A stretch of 62,000 bases of DNA from Lingula anatina (GCF_001039355.2 NW_019775791.1:1-62000); one strand, 5' to 3'. Positions 25,938 to 39,400 are shown, counted from the first letter of the stretch. The notes: generated by a model from the letters alone, not told the origin. A program made the numbers and translations.

Positions 25938-28900
25938 TCACACCTTAGTTTCTATATTTTGTCCCACAACTCCTGCATGTGTTTGTGATGTGGGATCTTT
26001 GGGTTTCTGTTGCTGCTGTTGGTGTATTTGTTGAAGGCCCTGTTGCACTTGCTGTTGTTGTTGCGGCTGATGTTGTTGTTGTAGCTGTATGGCCTGTTGT
26101 TGCTGTTGTGTGTGGTGTTGCTGTTGTGTATATTGTTGTTGCTGCAAGTGTTGGTTTTGCTGTGACTGTAACTGATGCTGTTGCTGAAGATGTTCTGCCA
26201 TTGTCTTTTTGTTTCTTTCCTTTAGTAATGCTCCCCTGTATTCTTCATATCCCATGACAATTTCTTCCAACTCCTGTTTGAAAAGTCTATTGAGAATGGC
26301 ATCATATGCTTCTAGCTCTGGCAGGCGAAACAATTCCCACTGAAACCAGAGTTGAAATGATTATATAATATAAACCTATGTAAGTGATCATTTAAATGTC
26401 CATGAAAAAGATTGAAATTTTAAATTTAGTAAGTGAGATTGAAATTGCAATTTTAATTCTGCCAGCTACATACACATTCAAAATAAAGAAAACATACCTT
26501 TAGCTTATGGTCATGCTCTGATGGTGCTTTTGAATATACATACAACCATTCTGGTATTTCTGAACAATTAAAGAAAGCACAAATTATTTTAAGGTGAGCT
26601 ATCAAATTAACATATACGTTTCAAACGAATGATACTGATCAATTATAATCTATTTGCACACGACACAATTTTCACTTGTCAACAAAACTATTCAAAGTCA
26701 TATTTACATTGATTCCTCGATTCAGAACAGAGTTGGTTCTAAGATATATACGTATGTATACATGTACTTATGTATGTGTACATATATATGTGCTATTGAA
26801 TACTATATTTCCTTTGACTTTTTATCCAACTTACCCATGGTGTTGTATGGATTGGCTGGCACAAGAACATTGCTCTGTGGCCTGGGTTCTGCTCCTTGCT
26901 GAGACAATTGAGCATTGGGGTTTACATAAGGAGGAGCTCTGCTGTATTGGGGCAAGGGGGGAGCACCAGGATGCCAGTACTGTGCCGTCTTTGTTGTATG
27001 ACTGGAAAAAATTACACTAAATAAATGCTAAGTTTATCTTTAGAGCTCTATCTCAATAGGAATGTCACTAGATTAAAAACATTCGTCTGTATTCTTTTTA
27101 GGTGCTTTGAAGATTGACAAAATAAGCTGTATGTGTATAAAACAATAAGAAATGTCACATTACTGTCTCATTAACCAACCATTCAAATGATTAAAGGTAT
27201 GATCAATAGGGTTAACACATAAAGACCTAGCAAATTCAGATGTGGAAAAGAAAATGGCAATAATGAATAAACACAGGAAGAAAAACCAGCTAACTGACAC
27301 CAAGCATCATGCCAGTAACTCACTTCACATAGTACACCCCATGTTCCTGTGATTCTATCCTCTCCCAGTCAGTTGGCAAGCTTTCTTTCTCCAGGGGATG
27401 ACTCCAGTGGGTGGTCTGTGTGTTGTGGTCTATATAGTACTTTCTCCCTCTCATGGTCCAGTCTACAGACCAACCCTGGGGTAAAGCAGGCTCACTACCT
27501 GCCTGGAGCACACTGTGATTACCTTACATATGAAGAATAACAGTATTTTAGAGCATGTGTACTTAACTATTGATATTTTTAACCCCTTCTTCAAATGTAG
27601 AATCAATGGTGAGACAAGGTAGTATACATATCAAGTACCATCCCTGGAACTGAATTAGTGACAGTGGTCAAGAAATATATCTGAACAAACTGCACAACTA
27701 TACGTAACCATACTTATACTTTGAGTTCAACCATAAGGAATTTCTTACTTTATCCATTTCATCATGAACTTATGAAATATACTTCAACAGTGAACCATGA
27801 ATAAATAAAACACTTTCTTGAAAAACATCAGTGACCAAGCATCTCAGTTTTCATCCTTTTACTCAAGGATTATTATGGGGTTAATTGAACTAGGCATTCT
27901 TTTTTTTTCTCTAATAAAATTTGGACAAATGGTTCTGAATATGACCAAAATACTAACTTGAAGCAGCCACTGAGGCAGCAGCAGCATTTGCACTGCTGAC
28001 ACTTGGCCGGCTGTCTTGTCTAAAGTTGGTCAAATTTGTTTGCACTGGTCCCATATGCTTTTGCTCACTCTGTTGCATGTACTGGTTCCTAATTTGCCTG
28101 TGATATTGTTGGATCTGATAGTTCTCATCAAACATTTGCTGATACTGATCATTACTTTGTAAGCTGATTAGTTCTGGTGCAGAGGGATGCTGGTAATGCT
28201 GTTTTATATCTGAATGGTCTGTAATAGCATAAAAATTATTAATGCACTCTTGTTGTTGCTGCCTAAATTGGCAATTGGAAAATTTCTCCAGCATTTGCTA
28301 CTGCAACTGCTACTACTACTACTACTACCTTTTTAGTTTTTTTAAATTATTATTATTGTTTCTTCAATTTTCATTTTCATGTGCTGAAGTTCAAATTGAC
28401 CTGTACAATGCATACATATAATAGCCAAAGCCCTTAAGTTTGTAATTACCTATATCATCTTTATGTTGCACAATTCCAGGGGCATGCGATCCTAATTGCT
28501 GCTCCACAGCACTATTATACCCTTGAGATCTGGAGGGAGCACCTGTCACATCGTGGGATCCAAAACTGTGTGCCCTATTCAAAGAGGGCTGTCCATCCTT
28601 AGCACCAAAACTAGGAGTCCTTGCAATATTAGCTATGTTAGGCTGACTTGAAGCCAGTACATTCTGCCCTTGTGTTTGAACACTTGAAATCTGCAAGTTC
28701 TGGAATGAATGGCTTATGCCCTGTTCTCCTGTAGATGTAGTCCTTGGGAGCGCTGAAGGCACATAATGGTGCCGTGCTTGGTGATATGCTGCGACAGCAT
28801 GTGGAGAATAAACATGGCTGGAAGTTGGAGGTGGCCTAACTGGAGGGGGAGCAGTCACTATGTGTGGTTGTGGAATATATGAAGATTGTGATTGCTTGCT

Positions 28901-29719
28901 TCTTTTCTGGAAACTGGTCCCTTGCCTCACTGGTGTGTGATAGTCTGCACAAAATCAATGGCAAATAACTGATTAATGATTAAATTTCATACAGATGAAA
29001 AATAAATTCAACATTAATTATTTTCATTTGCAGATAAAAATGAAAGCATTTCTTTACTCTCAAATGTCTTTATTTCTTTGCATCCTTGATCCTAGTACTT
29101 TTACATGTGTATATTTTGTTTAAAATGCACATGTAGTTATCTAAATGGCCCTTGATAGTAATACCAAAAGTTATTGACTTTTATAAAAATTTTCAAAGAA
29201 CTGACAATTGGTGCTAAACAAAGATAAATTGCACTTGTGATAAAAATGTTGTATTTAATGGTAAAGATCTACAGGTGCAAATAATGACACTCTCCATTCA
29301 GAAACACTTTTTACATAGCACAGTAGTCATTTGCCACAATAAAAGTTCTGTTTTATTTAAATACCTGTGCGTAATTTAAAATTATGTGCAGTGTCAGTGT
29401 TACTACAGTATTACATGTATTAATGCCTATAAACATTTATTTAACTACACGTAATGGTACCTGTAAATGTATGGTTATTTTATCATACACAGTCCAAAGA
29501 TTTCCTTGTGATGCTTACTTTTAGAAATACAATATTGGATAACTATCATGTGAATAAAATCATATATACAATATCAGCAATTTCAAGTGCAATGTTAAAA
29601 AGTTCTAACAATCTAAACTTATCAAATAACTTACTTCTCAATATTGGAGGTGTGTCTCTCTTCACATATTTTCCAACCACGCCCTCGTTTACATTTTTGG
29701 CAGACTTCTTGGAAAGCAT
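25938..29719 (-). CDS. SAV1: SAV1 (Salvador): Hippo-pathway WW/SARAH scaffold
   Basis: Scaffold that binds the Hippo/MST kinase through its SARAH domain and promotes LATS activation. Seven exons on the minus strand: 29635-29719, 28450-28944, 27958-28218, 27324-27498, 26835-27001, 26498-26559, 25938-26339. They give about 548 residues; human is 383. The N terminus (MLSKKSAKN, then [13 protein letters not shown]) matches vertebrate SAV1 and fixes the start. Residues 29-280 are Ser/Gln/His-rich and diverged. WW1 spans about 287-315 (W290, W312, P315) and WW2 about 322-350 (W325). The SARAH helix pair spans about 398-458, with [12 protein letters not shown] before it and [16 protein letters not shown] inside. 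A glutamine-rich tail of about 70 residues follows, then the stop. Vertebrate proteins end soon after SARAH. Exon 4 uses the third of three closely spaced AGs. It is divergent from the radial-spoke gene. Confidence 0.94.
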
Positions 29720-30269
29720 TTCAACTAATAATATAGAAGAGGAGACAAACATTAACCTGGGGTAGCAGGAGTCACAGGCTCTCTACTTCAGGGAACTGTA
29801 TGTGCAGTTGTGCAGTGTCACAAGCAAATCTCAAATTTCACTGTTATCCTGTCAAAACCATGGTTTTAAACGAATTCAAACCTCACTTTACTTAAGAATA
29901 TACGCCCTTATCAGAAAGTGCAATGCAGCCTTACAAAGCACAGCTAATCAGACAATGATTCATGAAAAGAAATATAAACAAACCCACAGAAAGACGTACC
30001 GAGTGTGCTTGAGTGCTACGTCATCATTTTCTGCGCACACATTGTTTAGTGACGTAAGGCCGTCGATACCCATGTTTATCATAGCAACTAGCATCTGAGT
30101 TACGAGTGAGATGTGAATTTAAAAGTTGCTCGTATTTTTCCATTATTCGACGTGTTTGATTTGTTTTTAACGATCTTTACCGCACATTGGTGACAGAGAG
30201 GTTCAAGGCAATCTACCAGATAAGAGAAATTCAAAGAATATCTGTGATAAATCGGAGGATTCATTCAAA
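29720..30269. promoter_or_regulatory. Likely bidirectional promoter, SAV1 / radial-spoke head gene
   Basis: The start codons are 550 bp apart on opposite strands. The stretch holds both 5' UTRs and a relatively CpG-rich core around 29990-30070. Short open frames here (for example 29802-30098) show no domain and are probably UTR. Confidence 0.55.
30074..30088. promoter_or_regulatory. X-box-like RFX site upstream of the radial-spoke gene
   Basis: The sequence gtttatcatagcaac is an imperfect palindrome fitting the RFX X-box half-site layout (RYYNYY, short spacer, RRNRAC) with one mismatch in the left half. It lies about 180 bp upstream of the start codon of a motile-cilium gene, where RFX control is expected. 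This is a motif-level inference. Confidence 0.4.
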
Positions 30270-33200
30270 ATGACGGAGTCCGTCCCAGCAAACCCTGAGC
30301 TAAACTTGAATCCAAAAGAGCAAGAATTTATCAACGCTAAATCCTATCTTCTGACATGTAGTACAAGCACAGGGTATAACTTGTAAGTATAAGGCAAGGT
30401 TTTTGCTTGGTATATTGAATGGGATAAGATTTTTAATCTACGTAAAAATGTATTCTAATTACTGGGGTACGTTTGTTGACAGTCATTGCTTGATAGGAAT
30501 TAGGAAATATTGATCACAATCGATAAGTAATGCTCAACCGAGAATAAATGTCTATACTTATGACCCTACTTAATTTAAAAAAAAAATGAAATAATATTTT
30601 TACATAAAATTCAGCATTTAAGTGGTTTGTCTCTTCATGAAAAATCTACAATGTAATTGCATAATTTGGATATCATATCTCATACTAAATCTGTACATTT
30701 TGATTGTTTTTAGATATGACCATATCAGCAGTGTACTCACAAAAGTTTTAGATCAAAGACCAGATAATGTTGTAGACATCTTTGAAGACATCAGCAAAGA
30801 AACCAAGAGGTCAAAATTCACATCAGATGTGGACACAGTGCAAGATAAAATAGACCAATCCACTGAAGTAACTTTAGCTAAAGTGCAAGAAAAGCTCTTT
30901 AAGGTAAGACATTAATTATTTCGAGTAAACTTTCATAGTAAAATGATTTTTAAAATTTATATTCATTTGCTGTTTTTGTTGCTTAAAGTTCTTTAAAAGT
31001 TATGTGATAAATTTTTTAATGATGCTTTTGACTTAGTTTTTGATTTTTCCCATCTTGCAGAAACAGGGTGGCGAAGATGAAGAGGGCCAACAAGAAGAGG
31101 AAAATGACACGCCCCTTCCTAATTTGATGGAACTTGCATTTTACTTTGAACAAGGTGGAATTGGATTAGGCAGGGAAGAAACATATAGGATATGGCTTGC
31201 ATTAAAAGACTTAGTAGATCACCATCCTTTACAACATGCAAGATTCTGGGGGAAAATATATGGAACAGAACAAAATTATATTGTTGCTGAAGTTGAATAC
31301 AGAGAAGGTGGAGAGGAAGAGGAGGAAGAGCAGGAGGAAGAAGAAGCACAAGAAGAAGATGCAAATGAGAAGGAAGAAGGCGAAGGAGAGGAAGAAGGTA
31401 ATTCACTTTACATTTTTACACACACACAACACACTCATACACACCTACAAAATAAATCTATGACTACCAGTTTATTTTATCTAACATAAGATATTGTATC
31501 AAAGTAATCAAATGTTTTGATTGGTCATATATGTTTTAACTTTTAAATCTTATATAATGTAGAAAAGCAAAAGGGAAAAAACATGTTTCCCCCTGTTGTC
31601 ATCAACCCGCCAGAAAACCATGGAGAGCCTACGGTTGCAGGTCAGCTTGGTATCCAGCCTGCTGTTTGAGTGGCACAAATAATTTGCCCTTCCTTTATCA
31701 AAAACATTTTTATTTCAGTGTGTAAACTTTGGATGCATGCTTTGCATGTTATTTTATTTTGCAGCATGTTGTGAAGATGAGCAAATTATTTCTGTTGTTA
31801 ACATTGGAAACGAATATGTTCACAAATTTGAAATGATTTTGTTTTAATGAAGACAAATACAGTATTTTAGCTGCAGTTTGATTGTGTACATTGTTTTTCT
31901 TTCTTTTCTGTTTTAGTTCTCTTTTTTTTAAACAAATGCTCTCTGTTAGGAAATTGTCAAACAAATTGTCATGTATATTCTTGAGACAAGATTTGGAAAT
32001 GGGCCCGGGCCATCTGACTTACTTTGCTATTGCTTTTCTCTATGTTACACAAGGTCACCTCTGCTTTGAAAGATGTTTGAAGAAATTTTAAAGACTGATG
32101 AAATTGTCAATTTTACCACCAATTAAAACCCCAAACTTCTATTTCACACATTGTAGGTGAAGGAGCAGAAGATGATATTCCAAAGCCAGACTGGAAACCA
32201 CCCCCAGTTGTCCCAAAGGAAGCCAATAGATCTGGAACAAACAAGAAGACATATTTTGTTTGCAATGAACGTAAGTAATTTATGATATACTACACAAATA
32301 TTTATGTATCTATGTTACTTTTTTACATATAATAGCAGTTAAGTTCTGTAATGATTTTTCTAGTTGATGCTAATCATCTGATTATTTTGAATATTTTCAG
32401 CTGGAAAGTCATGGAGCAAACTTCCACCAATTACACCAGCACAGGTTTCATGTGCCAGAAAAATAAAGAAATTCCTCACTGGACGCCTGGATGCACCTGT
32501 GAGTTGAATGCTTTAGTTAAAAAACTATGATTGAAGTTACTAATTTGATTTTTCTGGTGCTGAAAATTTGTTGAACCAAGATAATGTTAATGAAAATACT
32601 TAAGCCAAAAAATACTTCACATTGTTGTATTATTATTGCATATGAAAGTTTAGATACCAAACAGTCTACAATTTGATTTTATTATTTTTGCAGAGTGGTC
32701 TTCTGTATTCTTTTTAAGTTTTAGAAATATCTATAAGCAATATAATTGTGTTGCAGGTGGTGAGCTATCCTCCATTCCCAGGAAATGAAGCTAATTACTT
32801 GAGAGCCCAGATTTCTCGCATTAGTGCCGGCACGCACATTTCACCCCTTGGATTTTATCAGTTTGATGAGGAAGAAGAGGAGGAAGAGGAAGAAGGAGCA
32901 GGTAAATCATTGCTTTGTGATATGTATAGATGTGAAAAATATTTTATATGAGCTTTTAGGAGGAGAACTCCAACAATTTTATATAATGGATCCAAATTGA
33001 GAAAATGCTGCACATCAGCTCAAGTCATTATGCTGGAATGAATTTTTGTTGTCTAAATTAATTTTTGATTATTTACAATTTTTGTACATTTGCCTCTCAT
33101 TTTTCTTTACAGCACGTGAAAACTTTGTTGAAAACGTGGAGTATGAGGGGATCCCAGTAAGAGAATTGGCAGATCCTGGTCTCCAGAACTGGGTCCATCA

Positions 33201-34090
33201 TGTCATGCACATTTTGCCACAGGTGAGCTTTTTTAACTTTCGATGACCCATTTTATCTTCACATGTTCATTTACAGAATTTTTTGATAAAGCAAGACATT
33301 AACAAATTTAAATAAAAAACAATATTCAAAAAATAATTATGATAATCAAATATAATATATCATCCTATAGGGACGTTGCGTATGGTTCAACACTGTGCAA
33401 AAGCAGGAGGATGACTTTGAGGATGAAGAAGAAGAAGAAGAGCGAGAGGAACCAGATGAACCTGAGCCTGAAGTAGGTCCTCCCCTTCTTACCCCTCTGT
33501 CTGAGGATGTGGAGGTTGAAGGCATGCCCCCATGGACCCCCAAGCTGTCCAGCAATCTTGTCCCACAATATGCCATCTCACTGATGAGGTCAAACTTGTG
33601 GCCTGGAGCTTTTGCTTTTGCTGTGAACAAGTAAGTAGTTCACAATCGTTACTTAACTGTGTTCATTATTTTCTGTTATATATTTACTGTTTATTGGAAG
33701 TCATATATGTGGAGTCATACAGTTATCATTATGAGAGACTTAATTGACATAACCTAATATTTTTATATTTAAGTTACCCCTCCCCATTGTATGCATCCTA
33801 TTTTCAAGTCCTTTAAAAACGCACACACATATCAATTAACTGGACATCTTATTTTTTACAGGAAATTTGAAAATGTTTACGTTGGCTGGGGCCACAAGTA
33901 TGCAGCAGACAATTACAGTCCCCCACCCATCCCTGCCCCTATGGAGGAGTACTCAAGTGGTCCAGAGATCACAGAGGGGGAAGATCCATCTCCACAGGAA
34001 GAGGAGGCCCTCCGCCAGGCTCAGATGGAGGCCCAGGAGGCAGCCGAGGAAATGGAAGAAGCAGAGGAAGAGGAAGAGGAGGATGATTAG
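30270..34090 (+). CDS. RSPH4A: RSPH4A/RSPH6A-type radial spoke head protein
   Basis: Structural protein of the radial-spoke head in motile 9+2 axonemes. Ten exons: 30270-30382, 30714-30903, 31061-31397, 31563-31640, 32157-32270, 32401-32498, 32757-32901, 33113-33222, 33371-33630, 33862-34090. They give about 557 residues; the human paralogues are about 716. Conserved blocks in order: [18 protein letters not shown] near residue 118, [74 protein letters not shown] with [61 protein letters not shown] with GWGHKY. Acidic Glu runs end exons 3, 7 and 10, as in the family. The invertebrate protein is probably the pre-duplication orthologue of both RSPH4A and RSPH6A, so the symbol is approximate. It is divergent from SAV1 and convergent with mannosidase II. 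Confidence 0.93.
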
Positions 34091-34489
34091 ACTGTTGGTT
34101 TCTAAGGAATTCATAAACATTTTCACAGAAGCAGTTCTAGTTGTATTTTACTTGTTTAACTGTTCAAGTGGCATTAAGACCACTACCGATTGGAATTCAG
34201 TTTCAGGCTTTCTACTAAAGGAAAAAACAGTACATTTGTTTGAAGACAAGTGAGAAAGATAAAAAATTTTCTTTTTGGAAAAAAAAATCAAACTTTTAAC
34301 GAAGAAAAGTGTGACTAAAAGTTCAATAAGATACTTACGTGTTACCCAAAGAAAAGCTGTCTTTAATTATTGTATATCTGCAGAACTGATCTTCAGTGTT
34401 ACTCTTGTAAATAATGTGTTGGGAATAATATTTTCTTTCTGTAATAGTGGAAATTGTGTTTCATTAACATATGCAAAAAATACTCTGAT

Positions 34490-34840
34490 CATGATGATTT
34501 TCGAAAGGAAGCCACCTCAATAACATACATAGTCACTCAGTACATTTAAAGTAAATAAAAAAAATAGTTTGGCATTTATGAGGTGAACTTTGCCAAAATA
34601 CACAATAAAAACTAAAAAAAACACAAAAATCATTCAATCATGCTGATATTCAGAAGGAATTTGCCTTACTAAAGTACAAAGCAACTCTAAACAATTTAAG
34701 TGAAACAAAACAAAAAAAAAATGGTTTGACACTTATGGAGTGAACATAGTCAAATATCATGCAAAGCAAATCAAAAACCGCTACAAGAATAATCCCAACA
34801 TGCTGAAATTTTTTTTTAATCAAACAAAGCTACCCAATTA
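34490..34840. repeat. Diverged ~150-160-bp tandem repeat in the RSPH 3' region
   Basis: Units beginning catgatgattttc (34490), catgctgatattc (34639) and catgctgaaattt (34799, partial) share word order, including an A-rich tract followed by agtttggcatttatgaggtg or ggtttgacacttatggagtg. Divergence between units is high, so the duplication is old. The stretch 34091-36443 is otherwise 3' UTR and spacer. A gtgcgtgcgtgcatgtgtgt-type run lies near 34881-34914. Confidence 0.6.
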
Positions 34841-34929
34841 TAGGACTGGACAGTGATCATAATACATACAGACACATACAGAGTGCGTGCGTGCATGTGT
34901 GTGTGCGTGTGTGTCAATGATGAAACAAG

Positions 34930-34959
34930 AATAAAGAAGTACTGGGCTGATTATTTATT
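34930..34959. terminator. Opposed poly(A) signals, RSPH / mannosidase II
   Basis: A plus-strand AATAAA (34930-34935) faces a minus-strand AATAAA (34954-34959) with 18 bases between. If used, the RSPH 3' UTR is about 0.85 kb and the mannosidase 3' UTR about 1.5 kb, the latter spanning both nested elements at 35911-36430. Other AATAAA words on the plus strand (near 34553 and 34603) are alternatives. Confidence 0.45.
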
Positions 34960-35910
34960 AAAATTCAATTAAAACTACATAAATGCATTGTATATACAAT
35001 TCATATAGCTATCTCTTAATGTAACAAGTCACAAAATTTACTTCTACAGCCTACTATGGTGTGCTGTTTATAACTTTGCCCATAATACAAAATTAAAATA
35101 TTTAAATGCTGTAAGATTTTTTTTACTCCTCAACCAATCTGGCAAATGAACGCGCCGTCACTTTTACATTAAACATCAAAGCAAACATTTGGGCCGGCAT
35201 AAAGCAATATCAGAAGTTTGTTAAAATACTTCCTTGCTGTAACAGAATTGCAATTTTTGGAATTCTTCATAGTGCAGTAAATTATTTGATGTGCTGAACA
35301 AGGGTACATACTGCCTGCAATTTCAGCCTTATTACATGGGTCCATGTGACAAATTACAAAGATGTACTTTTTCTTCCTTTTCCATAATGGAATTACATTT
35401 TTAATCATATTCCATACATATATGTCTACCTAAGCCTAAAGTGCATGGGTTGGACATATTAATTTTACAGCACCAATATCACAAAAATATCACTAAAATA
35501 TATACAGGTCAGAATGAAATGAGGTATACTGTGCTGAATAAAGAAATACTATGCATCATTCTTATAAAGAAATGGATCATCTTCAGTTGTCAAATAAATG
35601 ATGCTAGCTTTCAAATCCTATTGCACACTTCTCTCTGTTTTGGCACATGGAGAATAACTTGTGACAAATTATTATGCCATCAATATTTAATTAAATGCTG
35701 CCTTAATCTATAAAAATAAACTAGTATGACAAGCTGCTTACAAACACCAAGTCATTCTATCTATAACTGTTTCTCTATAGGTTCTATAATACTCTAAAAC
35801 ATAATATATACAACAATAAATATAACCATAGGAATTTCAATTCAAGTCTGATTAAAACAGAATGGTGTGTACAATGCAGGAATAAATTTGTGTCCATTTT
35901 GTACTACTGG

Positions 35911-36430
35911 GGCCTGTTTCATAAAAGAACTTCAGCCCAAAAATTGGTTATAGCTTTTAGACAAAAATTTTAGTTTACTTTGATCCATGATGATTTAGTA
36001 GTAGTAGTGGTGGCGGTGGTAGTAGTAGTGGTAGAAGTAGTAAAACTGAATCAAAAATTGCACCTTTTTTTGAAGAAGAAACACAGTTTCAGACTATATT
36101 GAAGTGATCTAATATGGATTTGTCTTGAATTGCAGTAAGCCAAAATTAAGGTCTAAGAGTGCTTTCCCAGAGATTTAGATCGATCCAGAGATTAAGATTT
36201 AGATCGGCCTAACTCCCTGGGGGTTCACGCTAAACTGCAGTCAGCCGAGCGGGCACCATAGTTAATTACCCCCTTACAGCTTTTAGCAGGCGGGACAGAC
36301 GCTTAAGCCGGCCAAGCTGACAGTAATCTAGTGAGACTCCCCACAGGGATAGATCGATCTAAAAATCTATGGAAACGGGGTGTAAAAGACTAGGCTAATT
36401 TTCAGACTTAAATTTATTTGTGAAACTGGC
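35911..36430. mobile_element. Outer MITE-like element with ~40-bp imperfect inverted ends
   Basis: The left end (ggcctgtttcataaaagaac at 35911) and the reverse complement of the right end (ggccagtttcacaaataaat, ending near 36430) match over about 40 bp with mismatches. The ggcctgtttcataaa-type terminus resembles MITE ends common in marine invertebrate genomes (from general knowledge). The interior holds a (gta)n run at about 35996-36042 and a second foldback element at 36159-36379. There is no transposase. The right end stops about 13 bases from the mannosidase stop codon and places a minus-strand AATAAA at 36413-36418. Confidence 0.6.
36159..36379. mobile_element. Foldback MITE, copy 1 (nested in the outer element)
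   Basis: The 221-bp segment has inverted ends: gtgctttcccagagatttag on the left, and the right end reads cccgtttccatagattttta on the minus strand. The flanks gtctaaga and gtgtaaaa may be a decayed 8-bp target duplication. The interior block gttaattaccccct..cagct, aggc..g.cagac and ttaagcc matches the minus strand of the element at 60048-60308. The two therefore belong to one family. As RNA it would fold into a long hairpin. Confidence 0.7.
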
Positions 36431-36443
36431 CTCTGCTAATACC

Positions 36444-39400
36444 TCACTGATGCTTTACAAAATAAGCCTTCAGTTCCATTGGCTCTATATGGATGTCCTG
36501 CTGATAACTTAGCTCAGACTTAGAATGCATGTATGATAGAGTCACTTCTCTAAACTCGACAGGCTTCCAAAATTTAAATATCTTTTTAAGAGAAATCTGT
36601 CCACTAGAAGTTGTACAACTTAGCCCATCTTCTGGGTATCTGCATTCGAACCCTTTTCTTTTAAGTAAGACAGCAGTGCCATTGAAATTCCGCTCGACAG
36701 TGACCAAGCTACGTAGGTTCACAAGAGAAACATCACATGGAAATGACTTGGACAGAGGAACAAACTGATGAACTGCAATGTTAGCTGCCTCATTGTTATT
36801 GACTACAAACATATACAACCTGTTATTCAGGACCTCTGAAATGGAATGACTAATCAAAGATGGATATGACAAGCTATTCTGCTGACTGCGCTTGGCAATA
36901 TCTCCAGCAGTTTCTAAAAGGAGAAAGAACCTACTTTGAGTAGGTTTATTATCATTTAAGCCTTCGCCCATGCCCCTGGCATCATCATAGTGAAGTTTCC
37001 TGTCCAGCATGACTTCCAGGCGGCCAGCATATTGACTAGCAGCAACCCCTTGAGACTGCCCTGAGAGGAGGGAGAGTCTATACTGGTCATCTTCAATATA
37101 AGCAATGCTAGTCATTGGGTAATAGTTAGCACCGGCAGGTAACTTCTGGAAGAACTTTCGCTGAATCATCTGGAATCCATTCAAATCTGAATAGACAATT
37201 TTTTCATTATTCTGGATTTCAGTAGAAAATCGCATAATGATTTCTCTATCATCTAGACGTTTGATATCTACTTTGTTCACTATTTCTAAACCTCTGCTGG
37301 CTAAAATTTGGTCATGGTATACTCTAACAACATGTATAACTACATCATGCACAACATGTATTTCAGAAACAATGGGTCCTCTAATGACCCGAACTGGCAC
37401 TGTCCCTTTAAACAATGGCTCGGCATTTTTCCAAGCTGGAAGAAATATATATGCACCACTTCCTTGTGATGTATATGCTAAAAATCCTACATCGATCACA
37501 AATTCTGTAGCAACCGCATTCAGCGTGATACCTTGAAGCATTCCAGTTGCTGCTTTAAAGTTTGCACAAATACGGTCATTTTCAAAAGTAATATTCTTAC
37601 TAACATCTCTATCCATATACTCTACATCAAAAACCCCATCCTTATTAGATTTCCAGTTGTTTCTCTCTTTGAAATTATAAAGTTTCACAACTGCGTTGGT
37701 CAAATACTTCCCCTCTTCTTCCTGACTAGCTACTGTATATATTTCCATGCCTAAGGGCTGGATGTCCACAACAAAGACTAATTCAAATCTGTCATTGCTG
37801 TAGACGGACAGATTAATCCAATGTGGGTTAATCTGACTGGGAATTGTTACTCCCTTTGAATTTTTCACTATGACATGTCTTTGGTTAACAACAAGTCTTA
37901 AAACTTCTTGTCGTCTTTGTGGGAGAGAATTGTAGACAACTACTTGAGATTTACTTTCAGAAACTGGCAATATGGATAGTTTATCCAGTGGGTTGGGAAT
38001 AGTTGTTTCTAAATGCAATTCTGATGTGAAATCCCTAAACTCTGCAAAACTCAGAGGCAGTTTGCTGTGAATTCCAACATCCCCTTGGCTCAAAAGGAAT
38101 AAAGCAGAGTTCAACATGGCGACTTCTGTGTCAGACAAAGCCTGTGACAACCTGAATTCATAATCCACCACAACAGCTGCTCTTTCTGTCCCCGTGATAG
38201 CATCATGGTGTTGAAAGAGGCCCAGCAACTGACGAGCATTGACGAGATATCTGAGATTGTCATTTAGCGTATCAAACTGCACAGTATTCTGTGCTGCGTA
38301 CATTACTGCTAGGGTGTTCAAAATTTCAGCAGCCCTCAAAGACGATTCCAGTTTTCTTGATAAAACTTTGTCATAGGGTCTGCTCGTAAAGTAACCAGTC
38401 CAGTATTCATTATTTCTGTCAGTGTAGCTATAGAAGTCACCAGAGAAGGAAGGAAAAGTTTCTGGTATCTGAATTTCTGAGTTCTTTGAATTCCTCAAGG
38501 CTTCAAAGTAATCATTAAGGGTTCCAAATTGCATCTTGACATTCCAGTTTTCTTTTGAATTCACAAAATCAATCAATTTTTTATAATTTTGATATTGCTG
38601 GTCCCATTCCACAAGATGGTTGTATCTGAAATCATCCCCTATTGGCACAAAGATGACATTATGGCGATAATGTTGGGATTTCATTCTATACTGGCTAACT
38701 GCAAGTTTCGCTTTCTCTTCTATGGTTTCATCCGTCAGAGGATTAACCTTGACTTCGCTGAATTCTCCAGGTATGTTCCTGAAGTCAAATATGAGGCAAG
38801 TGTACACATTTGGTCCACACGAATGTTTGATGCTGTAGAGCTGATAAGGAAAAACATGAGTGAAAATATCATGTTCCCCATTTGCATCCCACTGTTGTCT
38901 CCACTGAAACTCTAATCCTTGCTTATCTCTCAGGTAGGATTTCACATTGGCATTAATCCTCATGATTGCCATGTTTTGAAAACCAGTATTTTTATGAATA
39001 TAAGGCATGGTGGCTGAGTACCCAAACGGATCAATGGCCCAGGTATTGTTTGGCTTCACGCCAATGTTCTGTTCCAACCACTGATGTCCTTCTATCAGTT
39101 GGTCAACATAGGCAAAGTAGGTTGTTGTAGCTTCATCAGGCACCACCCAACCACCATTCAAAATTTCAAGACGCCCTTCTTTGATTAAATCTCTGACATC
39201 TTCTTTCATGCCTTCCCCAATTTCACTCCACCACATTGCAAGAAACACCGTTTCTGACCAAACAAATCTGAATTCCGGATATTCTTTAAGCTTCACTACC
39301 ATATAATTCAGAATTTTTCGGGTGTTGTGTGAAAAGTATCCTTCTATTGTGTCCAGCCATCCTGGGTCATTGTGTGAATGTGGTATGAAAATTACCTTCA

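Noticed and set aside
25979-26257. Plus-strand Val/Ala-rich open frame
   Set aside because: It is the antisense of the glutamine-rich last exon of SAV1.
31119-31406. Minus-strand Leu/Pro-rich open frame
   Set aside because: It is the antisense of the Glu-rich coding exon of the radial-spoke gene.
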